Shown here one piece after another: positions 1 to 5,653 of a DNA stretch of 6,030 bases. Both the position numbers and the translations under genes were made by a program. The stretch is from Caldilineaceae bacterium. GTDB lineage: Bacteria > Chloroflexota > Anaerolineae > Caldilineales > Caldilineaceae. Position 1 is the first letter of the stretch. Every line of letters begins with the position of its first letter. The notes under the pieces were generated by a model. It saw nothing but the letters and a program-made list of their open reading frames with translations, made no database searches and was not told the origin of the DNA. The stretch spans positions 1-6,030 of the forward strand of contig JAAUPU010000211.1 in assembly GCA_012032975.1 (NCBI GenBank), in the 5' to 3' direction.

Positions 1-215
1 CCGGCCTTGGTCGGCAGGTGGAATCGATAGATCGCGTAGAGGAAAAAGAGGGCGCGCACGCGTTGGTACAGGTTGTCGCAATCGCGGCGAAAGCGTTCAA
101 GGCTGGCGCATTCGTCCAGCAATTCGTCGAGATCGGCTGCTTTGCAGAAGGTGTCTAGTGGCTGATCGCGCACCTGGGGGTCGCTTGATAGGATGAGCTT
201 GACCAGTTCGCTCAT
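1..215 (-). CDS. Unrecognised protein, N-terminal 71 residues (runs off left edge)
   Basis: The reading frame opens at an ATG (213-215) and stays open to the window edge, giving 71 residues that begin MSELVKLILSSDP. The start is supported by a purine-rich GGGGGTGA site that overlaps the stop codon of the upstream nucleotidyltransferase and lies 5 nt before the ATG. The visible part is soluble and probably all helical, with an acidic stretch (about residues 28-40, LDELLDECASLE) and an aromatic-rich segment (about 55-66, ALFFLYAIYRFH). It has no signal peptide and no convincing membrane segment. I do not recognise the family. The 4-nt gap to the GalU-like gene implies translational coupling, so a role next to sugar-nucleotide synthesis is a reasonable inference and nothing more. 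The full length cannot be judged. Confidence 0.75.
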   Translation of the reverse strand, partial: MSELVKLILSSDPQVRDQPLDTFCKAADLDELLDECASLERFRRDCDNLYQRVRALFFLYAIYRFHLPTKA

Positions 216-219
216 AGAG

Positions 220-1099
220 TCACCCCCGAGGTCCGTTCAGTTCGCGCTGCGCCAGCAATTCCAACAGCTTGGCGAGAACGATCTCCCGATCCTGGCCGTT
301 GAGCGCGATGGCCAGTTGTGCGGTCAGCAGACCATATTTTACACCCACATCGTAGCGCAGATCGTGCTGCTCCAACGCCAGATATTGCTCGTGTTTCGCG
401 ACCTCTGCCAGGGCTGCAGAGAGGGTAACACCCCCGGTCGGCAAGCGGGAGCCAGCCTGCTGCGCGGCGAGAATCTGGTCTTCCAACTTCTCCAACACCG
501 ATGGCATCAACACATGCATACCAAAAAACAGAGATAATGGCCGGCGCGCAGCCCGGGCACGATCAGGCGCTGCTCCGCGTCAGTGGGCGTTGGCTTTTCC
601 AGCACCGTCTCCACCTGGTAGAGATCGGGGCGACCGGTCACACGCCGGCCGCCGATTGCGCCGAAATAGGGCAACAGATTCTCACGCGTTGCCTGCACTG
701 CCGAAATGGTGCAAGCTTCGGCCTCGGCGACCGCCACCAGCCGCTGCGCGCAACTCTGCTCGCGTCGGCTGACGTAGAGGTGATCGCCTACCAGATGCAA
801 AAAGGGATCATCGCCCACAAAGGCGCGGGCGCAAAAGACCGCATGGCCGTGGCCGAGGGGTTCGGTCTGGTGGACAAATTGCAAGCGACGGGGCGTTGGC
901 TCCCTGCGACATCGGCGTAAGCAGCCTCATCGCCCGGCTGCACGACCACGCAGATGTCGTCGATGCCCGCTGCCAAGACCTCTTCGACGATGATTTCCAG
1001 GACAGATTTTTCCACGCTGTCCTGGTCGATCAGGGTCTGTAGCGGCAGCGTGCGCTGTTTGCGACCGGCCGCTGTGATCACGGCTTTATTTACTTTCAT
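220..1099 (-). CDS. GalU-like sugar-1-phosphate nucleotidyltransferase, interrupted by two 1-base frameshifts
   Basis: Three consecutive minus-strand frames join into one 293-residue enzyme if one base is restored in the G run at 890-893 and one in the A run at 523-528. The N-terminal piece ([12 protein letters not shown]) is the nucleotide-binding start of the NTP-transferase fold. The middle has LGHGHAV (82-88) and [11 protein letters not shown] (100-110), matching the UDP-glucose pyrophosphorylase core, then VLEKPTPT (166-173). The C-terminal piece has FGMHVL (193-198) and RYDVGVKYG (249-257), typical of GalU ends. The family makes UDP-glucose or a related NDP-sugar from sugar-1-phosphate and NTP in the cytoplasm. 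The usual GxGTR loop reads GRKQR (12-16) and the usual PKEM segment is not recognisable, so the substrate is uncertain and this is probably a divergent subfamily. The start has GGAG 7 nt upstream. The gene lies 13 nt after the dehydrogenase and 4 nt before the next gene. Confidence 0.85.
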
Positions 1100-1112
1100 G
1101 CACTGTCTCCGT

Positions 1113-1892
1113 TCAGATGCGCAGCGTTTCAGTGTTGCCGTCGATACTCAGCGCCTGGCCGGAGATCTTGCGGCCGGCGTCGCTGCAAAGAAAGAGCACC
1201 AGGTCAGCGATCTCCTGGGCTGCGATGAAGGTGTGGAGTGAGTTCTGTTGCAGATAGCGCTCGCGCACGGCGTCAAAGGGTTGGCCCTGCGCCTCGGCGC
1301 GGGAGGCGATCACGCCGTCGATGCGCGGCCCTTCGACTGGGCCTGGGCAGATGGCGTTGACGCGGATGCCGTGGCCGCCTAGCTCCATCGCCAACGTCTT
1401 GGTGAAGCCGATCACCGCCCATTTGGAAGTTGCGTAGGGCGCACGCAGTGGGTAGCCAAAAAGACCCGCAGCGGACGACAGGTTAATGATCGCACCGCCG
1501 CCGGATGCCTTCAGGTAAGGTACGGCCCGGCGTGCACAGTAGAACTGGCCGCTGATGTTGACCGCCATCGTTCGATCCCACTCGTCGACGGCGACCTCTT
1601 CCACGGGTGCCGCCGGCCCGGCGATGCCCGCGTTGTTGATCAGCACATCCAGACCACCCAGATGATCGATGGCCGCATCAATGAAGCGGTCCACCTGGGC
1701 GGGGTCGGAGACATCGGCCAGCGTGGCCCCAATATTGGGCAACGCGAGACGGAGCTCGGTCAACCGATCCGAGTCCACGTCGCAAATGTAGAGGCGCGCG
1801 CCGTGGGCTGTCAGCGTCTCGGTGATCGCCCGCCCGATACCCGCGCCACCAGCGGTGACAACGACGCGCATTCCTTCGCATGAAAGATCCAT
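1113..1892 (-). CDS. Short-chain dehydrogenase/reductase (SDR), classical type
   Basis: This 259-residue protein is close to the usual 250 residues of classical SDRs, which are cytoplasmic NAD(P)-dependent oxidoreductases of sugars, alcohols, ketones or acyl groups. The Rossmann glycine motif is TAGGAGIG (13-20), with Ala where most members have Gly, a variant known in the family. Asp38 at the end of the second strand favours NAD(H). NNAG is at 86-89, Asn112 in VNIS, the catalytic Ser is at 139/140 and the active pair is Tyr153/Lys157 (YATSK). PG follows at 183-184 and the C-terminus ends in a typical SGQALSIDG segment (244-252). The frame is open upstream to 1970, but I chose the ATG at 1892 because AGAGGA lies 10 nt before it and the family fold starts there. 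It is the first gene of the minus-strand operon with the GalU-like enzyme, so a sugar or sugar-derived substrate is likely. The substrate cannot be read from the sequence. Confidence 0.93.
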   Translation of the reverse strand: MDLSCEGMRVVVTAGGAGIGRAITETLTAHGARLYICDVDSDRLTELRLALPNIGATLADVSDPAQVDRFIDAAIDHLGGLDVLINNAGIAGPAAPVEEVAVDEWDRTMAVNISGQFYCARRAVPYLKASGGGAIINLSSAAGLFGYPLRAPYATSKWAVIGFTKTLAMELGGHGIRVNAICPGPVEGPRIDGVIASRAEAQGQPFDAVRERYLQQNSLHTFIAAQEIADLVLFLCSDAGRKISGQALSIDGNTETLRI

Positions 1893-2015
1893 GATCAAAT
1901 CGTCCTCTGAAATTGGTTTGTGGTGGTGATAGGATTCGTCCAGACCGCAGAAGCGGCTGCGCTTGCGCAATCATATCATGGGACGGACGGCGCACCCAGA
2001 TATTGCCAGCAGCAC

Positions 2016-2044
2016 TTGAAGGAGGCAGGCGCCTGTGCTAAACT
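2016..2044 (+). promoter_or_regulatory. Predicted sigma-70-type promoter for the PD-(D/E)XK gene
   Basis: A -35 TTGAAG (2016-2021) and a -10 TAAACT (2039-2044) are separated by exactly 17 nt, and TGC just before the -10 gives an extended -10 element. Transcription would begin near 2051, leaving a leader of about 30 nt that contains the GAGG site before the ATG at 2082. This supports 2082 as the start rather than any upstream in-frame codon. It is a motif match only. Confidence 0.55.
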
Positions 2045-2081
2045 ATCGTCACTGACGACGAGTGGTTCAACGAGGGCGAAT

Positions 2082-2657
2082 ATGGCAGAGCAAACCAACG
2101 AACAAGCATTTGCCGATATCTGGCAGCTTTTTAGAGAAACAGATGCGAGGCTGGATCGACGATTTGCCGAGACGAACGCCGAAATTGCCAAAACCAACGC
2201 CAACCTGCAGAAGCTGGAAGGCCTCTTTGGCAACCAATGGGGGCGGCTGTTCGAGGCGCTTGTGCAGCCCGGTGTGTTGAACCTTTTCCAGAAGCGCAAC
2301 CACGATGTTCGACGTCTCCACCAACGCTCCAAGGCGCAGGTGAACGGCTCCACCATGGAGATCGATCTGATCCTGGAAAATGGCGATGAAGCCATCCCAG
2401 TCGAGGTCAAGACGACCTTGACCGTAGAAGTCGTCGATGAGTTTCTGGAGGATCTGACCGAGTTCACGCGGTTTTTCCCCGTCTATACGGACTACCGGAT
2501 CTATGGAGCCGTGGCGGGGCTTGATGTCCCCCAAGATGTCGGCCGATACGCCTACCGACGTGGACTCTTCGTGCTGACAATCTCCGGAAATGACCTGGTG
2601 CAGATCATGAACAACGATGAGTTTCAGCCGCGCGATTTTGGCCCGCTTGAATCATGA
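2082..2657 (+). CDS. PD-(D/E)XK nuclease-fold protein of the DUF3782 type with N-terminal coiled coil
   Basis: This 191-residue protein has two parts. Residues about 8-48 form a polar helix rich in heptad-like repeats (RETDARLDRRFAETNAEIAK), probably a coiled coil for self-association. Residues 50-185 carry a restriction-endonuclease-like core: Glu58 in RLFEALV, Asp95 in MEIDLIL and the Glu108-x-Lys110 pair in PVEVKTTLTVE, which together make a complete PD-(D/E)XK metal site. The later segments YRIYGAVAGL (138-147) and YAYRRGLFVL (156-165) resemble DUF3782-type proteins common in cyanobacteria and Chloroflexota. The fold and intact active residues suggest DNA or RNA cleavage, but members of this group are functionally uncharacterised to my knowledge. 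The start is fixed by GAGG 6 nt upstream and a promoter at 2016-2044; a terminator follows at 2678. It therefore looks like a single-gene transcription unit, with no methyltransferase or helicase beside it. Confidence 0.87.
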   Translation: MAEQTNEQAFADIWQLFRETDARLDRRFAETNAEIAKTNANLQKLEGLFGNQWGRLFEALVQPGVLNLFQKRNHDVRRLHQRSKAQVNGSTMEIDLILENGDEAIPVEVKTTLTVEVVDEFLEDLTEFTRFFPVYTDYRIYGAVAGLDVPQDVGRYAYRRGLFVLTISGNDLVQIMNNDEFQPRDFGPLES

Positions 2658-2677
2658 TTCAGATGGAAGTGAAGCGG

Positions 2678-2705
2678 GGGGCTGGCGCGCAGTCAGCCCC
2701 TTTTT
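2678..2705 (+). terminator. Intrinsic (rho-independent) terminator
   Basis: A perfect 7-bp stem (GGGGCTG at 2678-2684 with CAGCCCC at 2694-2700) encloses a 9-nt loop and is followed at once by TTTTT (2701-2705). It lies 20 nt after the stop codon of the PD-(D/E)XK gene and should end that transcript before the DinB-like gene. The T run is on the plus strand, so termination is in the plus direction. Confidence 0.85.
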
Positions 2706-2772
2706 ATTTGGTGAGGGCGGCCGCGTCAAAGGCAGCCCAGTATCTACCTTTGGCTTTCTACAGGAGAAACAG

Positions 2773-3243
2773 ATGACCATCGATCAAGCGCGATTTCGCG
2801 AAACGCTCTCCTACCTGCTCGACGAAACCTTCGAGCAGGTGCGAGGGATCTATTTGGACAAAGGCACATCGCTTTTCGAAACGCTGGCAACGATCAGCGC
2901 GGAGGAGGCGTCGATCCCGGTGGGCGGTAAATGCGGCACGCTTGCCGCGCAGGTCGAACACGTCCGCTTTTATCTCGATGTTTTCGAAAAGTACATGCTC
3001 GGTGAGCAGGTTGGCGAACTGGACTGGGATGAAATCTGGCGGTCGGTCCAGGGAGTCTCAGCGGAGCAGTGGGAAGAAAGCCAGGTGGCGCTGCGATCGA
3101 CCTATGAGCGCGTGCGCGCCACGATGCTGAGCATCGACGACTGGGATGGCCAATACGCGCTGGGCGGCGCTATCGGCATCATCGCACATACAGCGTATCA
3201 TTTGGGCGAGATCCGCCAGGCGCTTTGCACGCTGCGGGACTGA
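2773..3243 (+). CDS. DinB/YfiT-superfamily metal-binding protein
   Basis: The 156-residue product has the length and helical character of the DinB/YfiT four-helix bundle. The three expected metal-binding histidines are present: His63 in AQVEHVRFYL, and His139 and His143 in the IIAHTAYHLGEIRQAL segment near the C-terminus (H-x3-H). Family members are cytoplasmic divalent-metal proteins; characterised relatives include bacillithiol or mycothiol-dependent transferases, and others are stress-induced with unknown substrate. Nothing in the sequence fixes the substrate here. The start codon has AGGAG 6 nt upstream (2762-2766), which rejects the longer open frame beginning near 2617 that would run through the preceding gene and terminator. 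It is separated from the upstream gene by that terminator, so it needs its own promoter, but I see no good match in 2706-2772. Confidence 0.85.
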   Translation: MTIDQARFRETLSYLLDETFEQVRGIYLDKGTSLFETLATISAEEASIPVGGKCGTLAAQVEHVRFYLDVFEKYMLGEQVGELDWDEIWRSVQGVSAEQWEESQVALRSTYERVRATMLSIDDWDGQYALGGAIGIIAHTAYHLGEIRQALCTLRD

Positions 3244-3269
3244 CTTGGAGCACCCACACTGTTGAATGA

Positions 3270-3297
3270 GTCTACCGCGCCTGCCGCGGCGGTAGAC
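3270..3297 (+). terminator. Strong hairpin, possible terminator without T run
   Basis: A perfect 9-bp inverted repeat (GTCTACCGC at 3270-3278, GCGGTAGAC at 3289-3297) encloses a 10-nt GC-rich loop. It starts 26 nt after the stop codon of the DinB-like gene, a normal place for a terminator, but ATCGAC follows instead of a T tract. It could slow RNA polymerase, protect the 3' end of the mRNA or belong to an unrecognised repeat. Confidence 0.4.
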
Positions 3298-3609
3298 ATC
3301 GACCGGGCAACCCGCGAGATCAGCTTCTCCATGCCACCCGTTCGGTTGACCGGCGCATTGCTGCTGCGTGTCTTGGTTGCGTCCTGACCATGTGCGGCCC
3401 TCCTGGAAGCTGGCACTGGGGCGGGATGGACGACGTGGCGACATTGGCATAGATTGGCACAGGTTTACCTTTGATGGGTTCCAAACGGATCGGCAAATAC
3501 GCATGGTAGCCGACGACCCATTTTTCTCGGGAGGATTTCTGGCAGCTCTTGCAGAATCTGAATTTCGCAGCCAGTCTGCAAACCGCATGCAGATCGAATC
3601 GTGACAGCC

Positions 3610-3684
3610 TCAAGCCAGTTCAAGGTCTGTCTGTGCGAAGTCATCGCCGATGCAGAGAGGTGGCCTGTTCGACACTTTCGCAGC
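3610..3684 (-). pseudogene. Possible C-terminal remnant of a VapC-type PIN toxin
   Basis: Read on the minus strand, this stretch gives AAKVSNRPPLCIGDDFAQTD followed by LELA and a TGA stop (3610-3612). The phrase LxxGDDFxxTDL just before the stop is the usual C-terminal end of VapC/PIN-domain RNase toxins, with the last acidic residues of the PIN active site. The similarity fades upstream: the rest of the PIN domain and its other acidic residues are missing, and no vapB antitoxin is visible. An AGGAGGGG ribosome-site-like sequence lies further upstream on the same strand (about 3751-3758) but is followed by ATA rather than a start codon. This is most likely the tail of a lost toxin-antitoxin locus. 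The match is short, so chance resemblance remains possible. Confidence 0.4.
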
Positions 3685-3785
3685 AGATTTCTTTCTTGCC
3701 CTCTTGCTGACCGAACACCGAGCGTTTTGGGCGGTAACTATGGCTAAATCCCCTCCTACAAGAATAAGTGTTGAGTTGAGGTCAA

Positions 3786-4410
3786 ATGGGAAATATGCCG
3801 ACGCTTCTGACTACTGAATTGCTGGAAGCAGGGCTTGCAGAATTATCAGCCCGCGACCCGGATCTGGCGGCCGCCGTCGAGCGGCTGGGACCGCCGCCGC
3901 TGTGGGCGCGACCGCCGGGTTTTGCCACGCTTCTGCTGATCATCCTGGAGCAGCAGGTCTCGTTGGCCTCGGCGCGCGCGGCTTTCGACAAACTTCGTGA
4001 GGCTGTTGATCCGCTGACTCCGCAAGCGTTCTTGGCGCTCGACGTGGAAGCCCTGCGCGCCTTTGGTTTCAGCCGGCAGAAGATCGGCTATTGCCGAGGT
4101 TTGGCAGACGAAATCGTGGGCGGAAGACTCGATCTTGCCGCACTGGACATGCAGGACGACGCAACCGTCTATGCCAGATTGGTTCGGCTCAAGGGCATCG
4201 GCCCGTGGACGGCCAACATCTATTTGCTCATGGCGTTGCGCCGGCCGGATGTCTGGCCGCCCGGCGACATCGCGCTTGAGTCTGCAGCGCAAACCGTGAA
4301 ACAGCTTGCAGTCCGGCCTACGCGCGATGAACTCGCGCATGGCAGAAGCGTGGCGTCCCTGGCGCGCAGTCGCCGCGCGTATTCTCTGGCATAGCTACTT
4401 GAATCGCTAG
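3786..4410 (+). CDS. AlkA-type DNA-3-methyladenine glycosylase (HhH-GPD), frameshifted near the 3' end
   Basis: The protein belongs to the HhH-GPD base-excision repair glycosylases that remove alkylated purines from DNA. Seen here are ILEQQVSLASA (about 53-63 from the first ATG), the helix-hairpin-helix LKGIGPWTA (135-143) and the catalytic Asp161 in PPGDIAL, as in AlkA/MAG enzymes. After about residue 184 the open frame gives an unnatural Arg/Ser-rich tail ending at 4394, while the +1 frame from 4336 reads RMAEAWRPWRAVAARILW and stops at 4410, the true family C-terminus. Restoring a lost GC in the GCGC run at 4335-4338 rejoins them into 208 residues (LARMAEAW matches family spacing); a single extra base is the alternative. 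The start at 3786 has GAGG 4 nt upstream; an in-frame ATG at 3795 is also possible. It appears to stand alone, with no ada-like neighbour. Confidence 0.87.
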
Positions 4411-4787
4411 ACCATACACGGTACGCCGCATGCCAAAGATAAACGTGTCCCGCAAAACCAATCGTTAACAATACCCAGGTAGACTGCGTTGACCCAGCGC
4501 GTTTGCGGACTTTCCTCGATAAACGCCGTAGCGGGGTTCTTAACAGCGGCTTGGGGCCGTCCGGTAGAGCGGGCGGTGCCGCTAGAAATCGAGACTCATT
4601 GACCCTGTAGGTTATTCCACGTATAATGAGGCCAGCCTCTACGGACGTTGGTGTGCATGGTTTCTACCCGTCATCCACGCTGCATGTGACGCCAACGGAT
4701 CGACCGTGTGACCAGCTTCGTTCAAGCTCATGACGTCAACCGACCTGTCAACCCAAAGATGATCCATCAGGTAACGGAGTACATTCG
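4411..4787. other. 377-bp intergenic region with promoter and leader
   Basis: No gene is supported here. The left half (4411-4598) has only short stop-bounded frames without ribosome sites and no T-run terminator for the glycosylase gene. The right half holds the promoter at 4599-4627 and the leader of the phosphodiesterase mRNA. Within the leader there is a small 5-bp hairpin (AGCTT/AAGCT, 4711-4725) and a 10-codon reading frame from ATG 4657 to TGA 4689 without a clear ribosome site. I recognise no riboswitch. Confidence 0.6.
4599..4627 (+). promoter_or_regulatory. Near-consensus sigma-70-type promoter
   Basis: TTGACC (4599-4604, 5 of 6 matches to the -35 consensus) and TATAAT (4622-4627, perfect -10) are separated by exactly 17 nt. 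Transcription would start near 4634, leaving about 150 nt of untranslated leader before the phosphodiesterase ATG at 4788. This is the best promoter in the window and implies strong basal expression unless it is repressed. Confidence 0.75.
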
Positions 4788-5573
4788 ATGACGACTGTCT
4801 TGATCATGGTAGATGGACTGCGCCCGGACGCGCTCGCCAGCGTCAACACGCCGCACCTTCAGAAGCTGCAAGATCGCGGCGCTTCCACGCTTCAAGCGAG
4901 GTCGGTCATGCCCAGCATCACCCTTCCTTGCCACACATCGATATTTCACAGCGTCCCGCCACAGCGCCACGGCATCGTCACCAACACCTGGCAGCCGATG
5001 GCCCGCCCGCTGCCCGGTCTGCTCGAACAACTCAAGGCCAGTGATCGGCGCTCCCATTTCTACTACAACTGGGAACAGCTACGCGACCTGAACCGGCCCG
5101 GCATGCTGGAGTTTGCCTATTTCCGAGACAACTGTTACGTGCGCGATGGCGATTTGCTGATCGCTGACGTGGCAGCCAAAGGGTTGGCAGCCGAGCGTCC
5201 TGACTTCGCATTTGTCTATTTGGGCACCGTCGACGTAGCCGGTCATGACCACGGCTGGATGTCGGATGAATATCTGGCGCAGATCGAACTTGTCGATGGC
5301 GCGATTGGGCTGGTGTCGGATGCGCTGACCCCAGCCGACACCGTACTCTTGCAGGCTGATCATGGTGGCCACGACCGCACCCACGGCACCGATGCGCCCG
5401 AGGATATGACCATCCCCTGGATGATTGCTGGACCCGGCATCCGCGTCGGCCATGTGTTGCAAGATCCCGTCTCGCTGCTGGATACCGCGCCGACGCTGGC
5501 TCGTGTCTTGAATGTCAGCGTCCACGAACAGTGGGAAGGCCGCTGCATTGACGAAGCGTTTATCGAAGAATAG
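4788..5573 (+). CDS. Alkaline-phosphatase-superfamily phosphodiesterase/nucleotide pyrophosphatase-like hydrolase
   Basis: This 261-residue protein is a compact member of the type I phosphodiesterase/nucleotide pyrophosphatase group, which hydrolyses phosphomono- or diesters using two metal ions. All expected ligands can be seen: Asp9 in IMVDGLRPD, the nucleophile Thr45 in MPSITLPCHTSIF, Asp149 and His153 in TVDVAGHDHG, Asp191-His192 in QADHGGHD, and His199 in THGTDAPED. The usual PNH after the nucleophile is PCH here. There is no signal peptide or membrane anchor, so it should be cytoplasmic, unlike many secreted relatives. The start has GGAG 8 nt upstream. A near-consensus promoter at 4599-4627 drives it with a long leader. 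The next gene starts 80 nt after its stop, in the same direction, without a clear terminator between. The substrate is not predictable from this sequence. Confidence 0.9.
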   Translation: MTTVLIMVDGLRPDALASVNTPHLQKLQDRGASTLQARSVMPSITLPCHTSIFHSVPPQRHGIVTNTWQPMARPLPGLLEQLKASDRRSHFYYNWEQLRDLNRPGMLEFAYFRDNCYVRDGDLLIADVAAKGLAAERPDFAFVYLGTVDVAGHDHGWMSDEYLAQIELVDGAIGLVSDALTPADTVLLQADHGGHDRTHGTDAPEDMTIPWMIAGPGIRVGHVLQDPVSLLDTAPTLARVLNVSVHEQWEGRCIDEAFIEE

Positions 5574-5653
5574 GCCGGAAGCTCAAAACTGGCCGATCCA
5601 CGACCTTGTGAACCCGCCTGATACCACGATTACCGCGAAAGGAAAACCGACCG

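Larger units (their letters stand above)
3244..3785. other. 542-bp region without an intact gene
   Basis: No frame here carries a start, a ribosome site and a recognisable family together. The region contains a strong hairpin (3270-3297) just after the DinB-like gene and a short stretch on the minus strand (3610-3684) that resembles a VapC C-terminus. Between 3390 and 3600 several frames give short protein-like phrases broken by stops (plus-strand THFSREDFWQLLQN near 3510-3550 among them), which may be decayed coding sequence or chance. I saw no terminal inverted repeats or target duplications that would mark an insertion sequence, and no clear promoter for the glycosylase gene that follows. 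Confidence 0.5.

Noticed and set aside
501..920. 139-residue open frame on the plus strand
   Set aside because: It lies opposite the GalU-like gene, whose restored frame matches a known family over its whole length; the plus frame has no recognisable content.
1893..1970. N-terminal extension of the SDR to the ATG at 1970
   Set aside because: The extra 26 residues are Arg/His-rich and unlike the family; AGAGGA 10 nt before 1892 supports the shorter start.
1920..2081. Longer PD-(D/E)XK protein starting at 1920
   Set aside because: The extension would span the predicted promoter and has no family similarity; ATG 2082 has a good ribosome site.
2067..2534. Open minus-strand frames of 155-163 residues opposite the PD-(D/E)XK gene
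   Set aside because: They are antisense to a well supported gene, with no motifs.
3262..3387. 41-codon frame from TTG (NESTAPAAAVDIDRA)
   Set aside because: The composition is protein-like, but it starts on TTG, has a poorly spaced GGAG and contains the hairpin; no family is recognised.
3058..3588. 176-residue minus-strand frame across the DinB-like gene end and the gap
   Set aside because: It overlaps the DinB-like gene antisense, crosses the hairpin and has Arg/Ser/Pro-rich composition typical of a shadow frame.
3740..3817. 25-codon frame starting MAKSPPTRISVEL
   Set aside because: The ribosome site is weak and it overlaps the glycosylase start by 32 nt; too short to support.
4657..4689. 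10-codon upstream frame (MVSTRHPRCM) in the phosphodiesterase leader
   Set aside because: No clear ribosome site and no run of regulatory codons; not supported as an attenuator peptide.
5573..5594. Imperfect 6-bp hairpin after the phosphodiesterase stop
   Set aside because: It includes a G-T pair, has a 10-nt loop and no T run, so it is too weak to call a terminator.
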